Shown piece by piece: positions 36,617 to 43,406 of a DNA stretch of 47,218 nucleotides. Each line of letters starts with the position of its first letter. Positions within the stretch are counted from its first letter, which is position 1. A program made the translations under genes and the position numbers. This DNA comes from an uncultured Verrucomicrobia subdivision 3 bacterium (GTDB lineage Bacteria > Verrucomicrobiota > Verrucomicrobiia > Limisphaerales > UBA8199): contig CAIWJG010000362.1 of the NCBI GenBank assembly GCA_903912925.1, positions 1 through 47,218 on the forward strand, in the 5' to 3' direction. The notes under the pieces were generated by a model. The model had not been told where the DNA came from and ran no database searches. It saw only the letters and a list, made by a program, of their open reading frames with translations.

Positions 36617-36836
36617 TGAAGGATGCAAATCGGGCAGAGGCACAACGGGCCGTTATATACAGTGCAGCACCAACGCACCGGCACCCGCTGACGCAGGACC
36701 CCCGGTGCGGCTGCACTGTACATAACGCCCGTTGTGCCCTTAGCCCTGTCGGGCCTGGCACGGTGACTGCTCGGCTGCTCCCCGGCCCCCAGGGCCAGCC
36801 GGGCAGCCACCGCGCCAGTCCCTCCTGCATCCTTCA
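36617..36836 (+). ncRNA. 220-nt three-way-junction structured RNA candidate
   Basis: An 11-bp perfect closing stem (36617-36627 with 36826-36836, tgaaggatgca/tgcatccttca) encloses two long hairpins. The first pairs 36639-36680 with 36703-36738 (imperfect, ggcacaacggg ... around a 22-nt loop). The second pairs 36755-36777 with 36796-36818 (23 positions, three differences, all compatible with G-U pairs in one strand orientation). Nothing coding is recognisable. The layout resembles a compact ncRNA. A mobile inverted-repeat element is an alternative. Confidence 0.5.
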
Positions 36837-36902
36837 CGCCAGCCCCTCACTCCGCTGGTTTGATCAGTCAGGCGCGCGTGGAGGGAAGGCGGCAGGGGAG
36901 CC

Positions 36903-36963
36903 GTCGCCCGAGTCGAGCCGGACGGCCACAAAACCGGGCGACTGACTTGGTGGCCGTCCGGCT
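36903..36963 (+). ncRNA. Predicted H-type pseudoknot
   Basis: A perfect 14-bp stem (AGCCGGACGGCCAC at 36916-36929 with its complement at 36950-36963) has a 20-nt loop. That loop contains CGGGCGAC (36935-36942), which is perfectly complementary to GTCGCCCG (36903-36910) just upstream of the stem. Both helices can form together as a classical pseudoknot. It lies 50 bases before the leader RNA of the 37191 gene. No family recognised. Confidence 0.5.
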
Positions 36964-37011
36964 TGGATCCAGGAAAGACGGGTCAGTTGGTCTTCAGATG
37001 TTTTTTCCGCT

Positions 37012-37190
37012 TGTGCTCCCTCTGCTGCACGGAGGTCCAGTCTTTCGCCCTCACCAGCCCGCTTCCTCATCAGGGGGCCGAGACATGCGGTGCCCTCTGA
37101 AGACTACTCCCGCAGGCCGCCCTGATGCGCGGGCTTCCAATGGTGAAGGGCGAAAGACCGGACCGAGCAGCAGAGCACAAAAAAAACATC
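37012..37190 (+). promoter_or_regulatory. Structured leader RNA, copy 1 (candidate cis-regulatory element)
   Basis: Nested helices: P1 37040-37056 with 37141-37158 (17 bp, single bulged A at 37147); P2 37057-37062 with 37129-37134; P3 37068-37075 plus ggcc 37076-37079 with ggcc 37115-37118, bulged G37119 and 37120-37127; P4 37086-37090 with 37110-37114 capping a 19-nt loop UGCCCUCUGAAGACUACUC. The strand between P3 and P4 reads GAGACA. An extra outer pairing joins gtgctc at ~37013 to gagcac at ~37173. An A-rich stretch and ATG 37191 follow immediately. The same architecture precedes the gene at 39115 with compensatory changes in P1-P4. I do not recognise it as a known riboswitch. Confidence 0.7.
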
Positions 37191-37634
37191 ATGAAAACCA
37201 AATCAAATAAGAATCAGGGTTCAGAGCTCAAGAGCCGTCCCGAGCAGTTGAGCACAGACAAAAACACAGCAGCGCAGCCTCCGGCGGCTGCCACACCAGA
37301 GCAGGCCAAGCCTGCCCGCATACTTCCGTATGTGAACTTCCAGCAGCGCGATGAGAATCGCGCGCTTTCCACCGACCGCGTGCTTGAGTTGCTCCGCAAG
37401 TGGTTGCCCGAGGTGTACGGCCTCGCCGAGGTTGTCGGCAAGTGGGTTTGGGTCACCTTCCCCGAGCAGCCCGCCGAGATGGTCCGCGGTCAGCTCTCGC
37501 AGTTTGGCTTCCACTGGAATAATTCCCGCAAGTGTTGGCAACACCCCTGCGGCCAGTTCGCCACCGAAGGCAGCGGAGCCGACCCCCGCCAGCGCTACGG
37601 CAGCCGCTTCGCAGCCGACCAGGTCGCCGCCTGA
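37191..37634 (+). CDS. Small element protein with W-rich C-terminal domain, function unknown
   Basis: The protein has 147 residues. The N-terminal ~50 are polar, Lys/Gln/Ala/Pro-rich and probably disordered. The C-terminal ~80 form a compact domain (L-L-R-K-W-L-P-E-V-Y, V-V-G-K-W-V-W-V-T-F-P, L-S-Q-F-G-F-H-W-N, R-K-C-W-Q-H-P-C-G). The F-H-W-N ... K-C-W-Q-H motif resembles small proteins of mobile elements, but I cannot name the family. ATG 37191 follows the conserved leader RNA and an A-run with no Shine-Dalgarno. A longer in-frame start at 37125 would lie inside the leader helix and is rejected. Confidence 0.65.
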   Translation: MKTKSNKNQGSELKSRPEQLSTDKNTAAQPPAAATPEQAKPARILPYVNFQQRDENRALSTDRVLELLRKWLPEVYGLAEVVGKWVWVTFPEQPAEMVRGQLSQFGFHWNNSRKCWQHPCGQFATEGSGADPRQRYGSRFAADQVAA

Positions 37635-37684
37635 TTCACCCAGGGCGCGGCCCCTCGCGGGTCGCGCCCGCTTACCTCCTTCCT

Positions 37685-38380
37685 ATGTTTCTTCCTCCTG
37701 AATCAGCCGCCCGCAAATGGGATTCCGAAATCACCAAGGCCCGCCAGCATGACACTTGGCTGGCGTTCGAGACCGACATCCACCAAAGCCCCACGCTTCG
37801 CGCCCGGGTCGCCCGTGCTCTCGACCGTTACGGACTGGGCACCAGTGATGTCATGGTTGAGCAGGCCCTGGACTACCTCACCCGCAAGGAGCTTGGCGCA
37901 GCCGCCCGCTATTTCAACCGCAGCGGCAAGGCCCAGTTTAACCAGCAGCAGATTACCCATGCCGTCCTCAGCTTCATGGCGATCAAAGAGCAGCAGCGCC
38001 ACATCACCGACTGCGCCATTCACGACGACGACACCGACCACGACGACGAGACCCCCGGCACCGTCCGCGCCAGTCACCTGCCCGACACCACCTACCTACG
38101 CCCCGACGAATACGCCGCCCGCCGCGACGCCGTCCGCGCCATCCGTTCGATGGTTCCCGATAGCGACATGGAGCTTTACGACCTCTGGCTGTCAGTGCGC
38201 GAGAATGGCCAGCGCGGAGAACCTGGCACTCTGGACCGCCTCCACGCCTACGCTCACCGCGAGGACATCGCCTTGAGCACCGTTTACTTCCGCATGGAGC
38301 GCCTCGCGCAGGCCATCCAGCGCCATCCGTGGTTCGACGAGATCACCGCGCACTTCCGGCCCCTGCGCCGGGCAGCGTAG
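37685..38380 (+). CDS. Element protein of unknown function with sigma/HTH-like C-terminal region
   Basis: The protein has 231 residues from ATG 37685, 50 bases after the preceding gene, so probably co-transcribed. Residues ~1-110 are helical (W-D-S-E-I-T-K-A-R-Q, A-L-D-R-Y-G-L-G, A-L-D-Y-L-T-R-K-E-L). An acidic Asp/His-rich linker follows (D-D-D-T-D-H-D-D-E). The last ~80 residues (D-A-V-R-A-I-R-S-M-V-P ... I-A-L-S-T-V-Y-F-R-M-E-R-L-A-Q-A-I) have the spacing of a helix-turn-helix with a recognition helix, reminiscent of sigma-factor region 4. This is a weak resemblance. A DNA-binding regulator of the element is one possibility. Confidence 0.55.
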   Translation: MFLPPESAARKWDSEITKARQHDTWLAFETDIHQSPTLRARVARALDRYGLGTSDVMVEQALDYLTRKELGAAARYFNRSGKAQFNQQQITHAVLSFMAIKEQQRHITDCAIHDDDTDHDDETPGTVRASHLPDTTYLRPDEYAARRDAVRAIRSMVPDSDMELYDLWLSVRENGQRGEPGTLDRLHAYAHREDIALSTVYFRMERLAQAIQRHPWFDEITAHFRPLRRAA

Positions 38381-38393
38381 TCTGCGGCCCCAA

Positions 38394-38654
38394 GGCCACC
38401 CGCTGGGCGGGTGGCCGAGCCACAACGGCAACGCCGCACCGCCAACCGCCGACGGTTGGCGGTGTTCCAAAACCGCTGGGGACTCGCGCCGTCCCCAGAC
38501 CCCTGCGCCAAAGGGTAGCAACCCTCTGGACACCCGCGCCTTGAAAAGTGTTCCATTGGACAGGTGCTTTTCGGAAAAGCAGGTGGCCAATGGAAAACTC
38601 TAGCTTCTGGGCCTCACGCCGGCCCAGTCCCGCGCCAGAGGAAATCTCCTCTGG
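38394..38654. repeat. Seven consecutive perfect hairpins of different sequence
   Basis: Immediately after the 37685 gene lie stems 38394-38403/38407-38416 (10 bp), 38438-38448/38453-38463 (11 bp), 38476-38483/38491-38498 (8 bp), 38512-38516/38521-38525 (5 bp), 38547-38559/38587-38599 with an inner 7-bp stem 38565-38571/38575-38581, 38607-38613/38621-38627 (7 bp) and 38635-38642/38647-38654 (8 bp). Loops are 3-8 bases in most. The arms share no common sequence. None has a T-run expected of a standard terminator. Confidence 0.8.
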
Positions 38655-38971
38655 ACTCCCACCGCGCAGAAAACGTTCAGGCTCGCTTCGCTCGCGACTT
38701 GTAGGAGGTTCGCTCGCCAGCATCCCCGACCGAGCCGAATCGCCCCATGCCGCCACCGGAACGCGTTGCTGGCAATGGTGCCTCGCCCGCCGGGCAGTCG
38801 CGCTTGGTGACGCCTCCAGAATAGACCAGCAACGATGGCACTCCCCAAGGAGCGGCAAGCCCGCAGGGCGTTCCCAGGTGCCGGGAGACCACGACGGACG
38901 CCCCAGGATTGCAGGGCGCATCCTCTCCGTTGGGGCCGCGGCGATGTGGTTGTTGGAGTGTTCACCGTTTT
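38655..38971. other. Gene-free stretch with weaker inverted repeats
   Basis: No credible open frame. A 9-bp inverted pair cgttgctgg/ccagcaacg (about 38765-38773 and 38824-38832) and several shorter ones are visible, continuing the structured character of the adjoining DNA. A long frame through here in phase with the 39115 gene is Arg/Ser/Pro-rich and looks like chance. Confidence 0.5.
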
Positions 38972-39114
38972 GTTTCAGTCATCTTTGCCCTTCACTGCGC
39001 GGCTTGGTCGGGGGGCCGGAACAAGTGGTGCCCTCCGTAGATTCCTCCCACTGGCCGCCCCGAGTCGCCGCGCTCTCCAGTGAAAGGGCAAAGAAGCCCG
39101 AAACAAATAAAAAT
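38972..39114 (+). promoter_or_regulatory. Structured leader RNA, copy 2 (candidate cis-regulatory element)
   Basis: Same design as copy 1. P1 is 38983-38996 with 39079-39093 (14 bp, bulged A39085 at the same place beside CCC/GGG). P2 is 38997-39003 with 39067-39073 (7 bp). P3 is 39008-39013 plus ggcc 39014-39017 with ggcc 39053-39056, bulged G39057 and 39058-39063. P4 is 39024-39028 with 39048-39052 around the 19-nt loop UGCCCUCCGUAGAUUCCUC. The strand between P3 and P4 reads GGAACA. P4 is AGUGG/CCACU here against UGCGG/CCGCA in copy 1, two compensatory pairs. An A-rich start region and ATG 39115 follow directly. Confidence 0.7.
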
Positions 39115-39363
39115 ATGCACACTACACAAAACAACATCGCCGCTCCCTCCGTCACCATCGCTCCCCGCAACCCAGCTCGGGGCGTCCTTACCTTCGTGGT
39201 CACCCTTACCACCTTCAAGGACACCCGCTCCTACCCCTGCCGCTCCCTGGAGAGTGCCACCAAGCTGGTCGAGCGCTTCATCGCCGGCATCACCAAACCC
39301 GCCCGCCCGGCCCCGCAGCCCGAAACCACCCCGGCACCCGCTCCCCAGCCGGTGGCCGCATAG
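39115..39363 (+). CDS. Small element protein, function unknown
   Basis: The protein has 82 residues. A beta-rich core (G-V-L-T-F-V-V-T-L-T-T-F-K-D-T-R-S-Y-P) and one helix (L-E-S-A-T-K-L-V-E-R-F-I-A-G) are followed by a Pro/Ala-rich tail. No family is recognised. It starts at ATG 39115 behind leader copy 2 with no Shine-Dalgarno but an A-rich context. A terminator-like hairpin follows eight bases after the stop. The shared leader with the 37191 gene implies common regulation. Confidence 0.6.
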   Translation: MHTTQNNIAAPSVTIAPRNPARGVLTFVVTLTTFKDTRSYPCRSLESATKLVERFIAGITKPARPAPQPETTPAPAPQPVAA

Positions 39364-39370
39364 GTGAGAC

Positions 39371-39400
39371 ATCCCCGGCTTCCCGGTCGGGGATTTCTTC
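39371..39400 (+). terminator. Rho-independent terminator-like hairpin
   Basis: A 7-bp stem atccccg (39371-39377) with cggggat (39388-39394), 10-base loop, is followed by the T-rich ttcttct. It lies directly after the 39115 gene. Confidence 0.6.
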
Positions 39401-39436
39401 TGCTCGCGAACCGGCCCACCCATCCCCCAGGTGCTC

Positions 39437-39850
39437 GGTCCCCCTTCCACCAACCCAAGGGGGACCTGCGCCTCACAATCCGCGCAACCTGCGTTGCGCG
39501 ACCATGCGTCTGTCGCGTCCAGCTCCCGGGCTCCCAAAGTGTCACCCATGGGTGACACTTTGGGGAGCCACCGGGAGTAACACGCGTGTTACTCTCTGCG
39601 ACAGAATTCTCGATTCTGGAGGCCTTCGCAGCATCGAGCCATCCGGCCTCCTAAAACGCGATATAGCGCGTCGCCATTCTGGCGGCTACCAGGGTAGCCA
39701 CCCCGCCAAAACCGCCATCGAAAACCCCGCTACGGCCCTTCCCGCTCGATTGCGGGCCGGTGCTCTCGCGGTACTGTCACTCGACCAAATGCCAGATCAC
39801 ACCACCCCGAGACTCACACACACGGCCCAAACCCCGTGTGTGCGAGTCTC
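39437..39850. repeat. Array of consecutive palindromes between converging genes
   Basis: No coding frame is credible. In order: 39437-39446/39457-39466 (10 bp); 39481-39488/39493-39500 (8 bp, 4-base loop); a 32-bp loopless perfect palindrome 39533-39564, extended outward with small bulges to ~39523-39577; a 20-bp perfect palindrome 39575-39594; 39602-39607/39613-39618; 39618-39624/39645-39651; 39656-39660/39667-39671; 39684-39689/39694-39699; 39741-39745/39752-39756; and 39809-39825/39834-39850 (16 of 17 paired). The last reaches the stop of the minus-strand gene and could terminate that transcript. Sequences differ from one another. Confidence 0.85.
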
Positions 39851-40460
39851 AACCGGCGTCAGGCGCCAGGCTGCCCGGTCCAGGCAACGCCGCCTCGGCG
39901 ACCGGCTTGACCTCCTCAACCTCCACCACTTCCCCAGGCAGCGGCATTCCATAAATCTTGTCTAGCGCCGCCTCAACTTCGATCCGGAGCGTGTGGGTTT
40001 CCTCCGTGTTAACCTCCGTCTTGTCGGTTGCCATCCCGCTGGCCAACCGTCCCAGCTTCGACGCCAGTTCCAGCAGCCGGGCAATCCCCTCCAGGTTTCC
40101 AGAGCGGTGGGCATTCTCCTTCCACCGTGCAATTGCTATGCGGGCTACTTCAATCAGCTCGCAGCGCACCCGCCACTCCTCCTCCCGGTGCTCCTGCTGT
40201 CGCTTCACCCAATCCACCCCATTCCTCCTCGACAGCGCCTCGCTCGCCGCCAACTCGGCTGCCCCCAGGTGCGCCGCGTGCGCCTGCACCCGTGCCGGCC
40301 AATCGTACTTCGCCGACCATCGCTCGATTAACCCCTCACTCTTCCCCAACTTCACCCCCACCGCCGCCAGCGACCGCTCCGGCCCCAGGCTCAGATACAG
40401 ACTAAAAGCCGCAAACGCCTTGTTGCTCTCGCGCGGCTGTTGTTCAAAGGGTAGTGCCAT
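39849..40460 (-). CDS. HTH protein resembling phage terminase small subunit
   Basis: The protein has 203 residues. Near the N-terminus a helix-turn-helix (S-L-A-A-V-G-V-K-L-G-K-S-E-G-L-I-E-R-W-S-A-K-Y-D-W) matches the DNA-binding start of several small terminase subunits and related element proteins. A basic helical middle follows (W-V-K-R-Q-Q-E-H-R-E-E-E-W). The end is Glu/Val/Pro-rich. It is the last gene of the minus-strand group, 35 bases after the primase. No large terminase is in the window, so a packaging role would need a helper phage; a regulatory role is the alternative. Confidence 0.55.
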   Translation of the reverse strand: MALPFEQQPRESNKAFAAFSLYLSLGPERSLAAVGVKLGKSEGLIERWSAKYDWPARVQAHAAHLGAAELAASEALSRRNGVDWVKRQQEHREEEWRVRCELIEVARIAIARWKENAHRSGNLEGIARLLELASKLGRLASGMATDKTEVNTEETHTLRIEVEAALDKIYGMPLPGEVVEVEEVKPVAEAALPGPGSLAPDAG

Positions 40461-40495
40461 AATCGAATCCTATGTGTGTGAATCGTGGTTATTGA

Positions 40496-41893
40496 TTAAA
40501 AAGGCTTCTCGTCTTCAACGTCCGGCATCCAGCGGTAGCGTGTCGCCGCTTTGTTGGGGACGTACTTGGCGGTTTTCGCAATCGCGCCCAGGGTGGCGAG
40601 CTTGTCCCGAACCCACGCCGCACCTTTGCCGGTGACGCCAATTCGTCCCGCCAGATTGTCCCGGGCGATCGGAAAGTCAGGCAGCGCGTCCGCGGCGGCC
40701 TTGCGGGCGTAACTCCGGATGATTCGGAAAGCATCCCGCTCGTTCTCCGACTGCAACTGGTCGTAGATCCTACGCTCGGCTGCCGTCAGCGAAGATTTCC
40801 ATTCCGCGGCCAAGCCCTGCCATAGCGCTTCAAAACTCTGCAGGTGTTCAGATTCAGTCGCCCGGGTGGCCACCGTCTTCTGGCTGAATTGGGTTTCCAC
40901 CAGCCGCCGGGCGGTCGCGTGCCCGACCTGATGAAACACTTCACCCACCAGCTCAGCCAGCTTCTGATTACGGGTGGCTGCCACCGTGATACCAAACTTC
41001 TTCAGCAGCTCCACACCTCTGTAGGGAGGCAGAGAAAGAAAGCTTCTTTCTCTGTCGGGGAAGTGGCTTTGTAACCCATTGCAAATCAACGTCTTGTTTT
41101 TTGACTTCCCCGAATGGACAAGGTCAAGGGAAGTGCGGGTGGTTTCCCAGACGATTTGGTTGCATTGATCGGTACTCGGATTCCATGATCCGGGCGCCCG
41201 CATCCCCTTGCCGTAGCGCAAACCGGTGGCGGCGTGGGGAAAGATTTCGCAAACCCCGGCCGTGATGACCGTGCCAATCGCCCCCGCCACTTGCCTCAAC
41301 AAGCGGACCCAGTCGCCCACGTCGTGAGACTCCGGCGAGATCGCCCAGACATGCCACCCACCGCTGCCGCTGGTTTCCAGAATCGCCGCCAGGTCGCGCA
41401 TGTTGAGCAAACAACGGAACGCGGCGAAGGCGAGTTCTCGGGCCCGGTCGGCTTCGCCGTGGTGCGCGTCAAAGTCCAGGCCACCCCAGCGAGAGTGACC
41501 CCGTTGATTCTGGGCATACGGAACGAAAGCCAGACGTTTATGCGGAGACCTGGCGATGCTTGCCCACGCCCATGAAAGCGCTTTCTTAACCGTCGTATTC
41601 TTGCTGCGGACATATCGCTTGCACCCGTCCGCCTCTCGAAAACCCATGATAAAATGATTCTCCGGGTTGTCGTTGTGCAGGTGTTCGCTGAGCAAGGTCC
41701 ACTCCGCTTGTGTCCAGATCGCCGTAGCCGGTTTTGGTTGCCAACTCAGCAGGGCTGACGAAATCGACGGCGGCGGGAGTGACGGCAATCGGAGTTCGGC
41801 GGCTTTCGGCGCCGTCTCCCTCAATCCAGCCAACCGCGACGGCTGGCTGGCCGAAAACTCAGGCACGAGCGGTGAACTGAGTGCCTGATTCAT
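40496..41893 (-). CDS. Archaeo-eukaryotic primase (AEP)-type DNA primase
   Basis: The protein has 465 residues. The metal motif is W-G-G-L-D-F-D (Asp140 and Asp142), followed by the nucleotide motif T-S-G-S-G-G-W-H-V-W (His181). H-A-A-T-G-L-R-Y-G-K-G and P-G-S-W-N-P come later, as in AEP/prim-pol enzymes of plasmids, phages and satellites. The C-terminal ~130 residues are helical and include a winged-helix-like segment (I-A-R-D-N-L-A-G-R-I-G-V-T-G-K-G). The start overlaps the stop of the ParB-TOPRIM gene (TCAT on the plus strand), indicating translational coupling. Likely initiates replication of the excised element. Confidence 0.78.
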   Translation of the reverse strand: MNQALSSPLVPEFSASQPSRLAGLRETAPKAAELRLPSLPPPSISSALLSWQPKPATAIWTQAEWTLLSEHLHNDNPENHFIMGFREADGCKRYVRSKNTTVKKALSWAWASIARSPHKRLAFVPYAQNQRGHSRWGGLDFDAHHGEADRARELAFAAFRCLLNMRDLAAILETSGSGGWHVWAISPESHDVGDWVRLLRQVAGAIGTVITAGVCEIFPHAATGLRYGKGMRAPGSWNPSTDQCNQIVWETTRTSLDLVHSGKSKNKTLICNGLQSHFPDRERSFLSLPPYRGVELLKKFGITVAATRNQKLAELVGEVFHQVGHATARRLVETQFSQKTVATRATESEHLQSFEALWQGLAAEWKSSLTAAERRIYDQLQSENERDAFRIIRSYARKAAADALPDFPIARDNLAGRIGVTGKGAAWVRDKLATLGAIAKTAKYVPNKAATRYRWMPDVEDEKPF

Positions 41894-43338
41894 AACGCTT
41901 CCCGAAATTTTTCATTGAAGAAGCGCGAGACCGCGGCTCGGTAGCGGGCCAGTTGCACATCGTCTTCTTTTTCGCGGACCAACGCCCGATTGAGCGCATC
42001 CACATCCAGTGCCGCTTGGGCGGTTCGGGTCACTTCATCGATCAGCAACCTTTCCGGCATCGAATCCAGTTCCCAACATTGATCGCCGTATTCACGGATG
42101 AATTTTGACGCCCGGCTGCTGCTCAGCTTCACATCAGCGTCCGCCGGCAGTTTGTATCGCGCAACTTGTTCCGGCGTCACGGCCGCCCGAAACACTTTTG
42201 CCGTCACGCCAAAATCATGGTGCAGATACTTTTTCCAGCTGGCCGGCATGTCCAGGCCCTCCGGATCCAGGTCGCTGACATAGACGACCACCAGGTTCTC
42301 CTTGCCGCTGCCTTTGAACCGCTCGGCCACATCGCGGGCGGCCGGAAAACTGCCATAGCCGCGCAGGCTGGTGATCGGCACCCGCAACGGATAGGCCACA
42401 TGCCGCTTGATCAGCGGGAACACCGTGTTCTTTTCAACCAGCAACTCAACATGGTTCGGCTGATCGGCATGGATATCGCCAAAGTAATTGCAAAATAGTT
42501 GGCTCAAACTCTGGCTGACGTAGCTGCCTACGGTCCCGGATGGGGCAAAACGCACCGAAGGCCTGGTCCCATCGTCCAGGTCGCTGTGGCTGATCAATCC
42601 GGCAGAGCGGGCGTCGGTCAGCAGCTTGCTCAACAACGACGCCGACCCTGGCCGGGTGCCGTAGATGTAACCGTTCTTGCGGGCTGAGGTGCGGACATTT
42701 TTCGCCAGCAGCTTGTAGTGGATGCTGCGGCCGCTGGTCGGCAGGAAATCCGCCGCCCGTAGCTCCCCCAAAATGTCCAAAACAGCCCTCAACATCTCCG
42801 CCCGCTCGCCGCTGGGGTCCGTCCGGCTGATGCTGCCGGCCACTTGCACCTCGGATAGTTTGCAAGTCTTGATGTAGTCCAAGACTTGGACTTTTCGCTC
42901 CTGCGCCTGGCGGACAGCCTCGTCCGGATCGACAGCGGCCGCGGCTTCCAGATACAGTTCACTGTCGGATTTGATGCGCGTGCCCCGGTTGCGCTCGATC
43001 AGCAGCGCGACCCGCTCCCGTTCGTCGAGATTGCCCATGACCACCGTGGGATCAATAAGACAAGGAATGGTGTTGATGCCGCAACATTCCGCGGCAATAA
43101 ACCGGCGATGGCCGCTGATGATGTAATCGTCGCCGGAGATTTCCAGCGGCGTGTTGATCCCGGATTTGCGGATGCTGTCACACAGCTCCAGAAAGGCCGG
43201 GTCTTTCAAATCCGGGCGGCGGTAAATCGTCCAGTTCTCCGGCGTCTCATAAACGGTGTCCACCTCGCGAAGAATCGCGCGACGCCCCGGCAGACTCTCG
43301 CTGGCGGCTGAGGGCCCGCTGGCAATATCAGCAATCAT
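41890..43338 (-). CDS. ParB/Srx domain fused to TOPRIM (topoisomerase VI-A-like) domain
   Basis: The protein has about 482 residues from ATG 43338. The N-terminal ~110 residues are a ParB-like module (L-C-D-S-I-R-K-S-G-I-N-T-P-L-E-I ... I-I-S-G-H-R-R-F-I-A-A-E). A helical middle follows (residues ~130-280). Then comes a TOPRIM-like domain: V-E-L-L-V-E-K-N-T-V-F-P-L with the catalytic-type Glu, L-R-G-Y-G-S-F, and V-V-Y-V-S-D-L-D-P-E-G with the acidic D-x-D pair. This resembles the TOPRIM of topoisomerase VI A/Spo11 and related partition or defence proteins. The ATG is chosen for the G-rich aagggggg upstream; a longer frame from 43368 is possible. Probably acts in replication or maintenance with the coupled primase. 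Confidence 0.75.
   Translation of the reverse strand: MIADIASGPSAASESLPGRRAILREVDTVYETPENWTIYRRPDLKDPAFLELCDSIRKSGINTPLEISGDDYIISGHRRFIAAECCGINTIPCLIDPTVVMGNLDERERVALLIERNRGTRIKSDSELYLEAAAAVDPDEAVRQAQERKVQVLDYIKTCKLSEVQVAGSISRTDPSGERAEMLRAVLDILGELRAADFLPTSGRSIHYKLLAKNVRTSARKNGYIYGTRPGSASLLSKLLTDARSAGLISHSDLDDGTRPSVRFAPSGTVGSYVSQSLSQLFCNYFGDIHADQPNHVELLVEKNTVFPLIKRHVAYPLRVPITSLRGYGSFPAARDVAERFKGSGKENLVVVYVSDLDPEGLDMPASWKKYLHHDFGVTAKVFRAAVTPEQVARYKLPADADVKLSSSRASKFIREYGDQCWELDSMPERLLIDEVTRTAQAALDVDALNRALVREKEDDVQLARYRAAVSRFFNEKFREAL
42863..42888. promoter_or_regulatory. Candidate ParB-type binding site, copy 1 (inside the parB-like gene)
   Basis: Palindromic half-sites CAAGTCTT and AAGACTTG are separated by a 10-base centre (gatgtagtcc). 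The same 26-base element, three mismatches, recurs at 43407-43432 just upstream of the gene, with the same following bases (acttttt/actttt). Confidence 0.45.
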
Positions 43339-43406
43339 TGCGTCCCCCCTTCCACTGCGCCCGTCCAAAGGCGGCGCACTTGGCGACTCGATCCGCGGTT
43401 AGCGGC

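Larger units (their letters stand above)
35237..37011. other. ~1.8-kb gene-free, hairpin-packed region
   Basis: No open frame here has natural protein character; all translate to Arg/Pro/Ser-rich text. The DNA is GC-rich and filled with consecutive inverted repeats of unrelated sequence. Perfect stems include 35262-35271/35275-35284 (10 bp), 35520-35527/35543-35550 (8 bp), 35552-35559/35586-35593 (8 bp with an inner 6-bp stem) and 35601-35614/35678-35691 (14 bp). An imperfect 26-bp pairing lies at 35948-35974/36041-36066. More organised structures between 36178 and 36963 are listed separately. Structure rather than sequence seems conserved, which suggests transcribed structured RNA or DNA hairpins. 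Direction of transcription is not certain; the downstream genes are on the plus strand. Confidence 0.75.

Noticed and set aside
36639..36738. Possible integron attC site (long imperfect hairpin with aacg/cgtt ends)
   Set aside because: The RYYYAAC and GTTRRRY core boxes are not present at the stem base, there are no gene cassettes, and no integron integrase is visible.
35273..36945. Several overlapping open frames of 80-190 codons on both strands
   Set aside because: Translations are Arg/Pro/Ser-rich with no domain, signal or start context, and the DNA is explained by GC-rich hairpins.
37532..37684. Longer start for the 37685 gene
   Set aside because: It would overlap the preceding gene out of frame and adds an Arg/Pro-rich segment with no natural character.
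38548..39363. A 271-codon frame ending in the 39115 protein
   Set aside because: The part before 39115 crosses the hairpin array and the conserved leader RNA and is low-complexity; only the last 82 codons look like protein.
35237..39850. CRISPR array
   Set aside because: The repeats are inverted, not direct, differ from each other, and have no regular spacing or Cas genes nearby.
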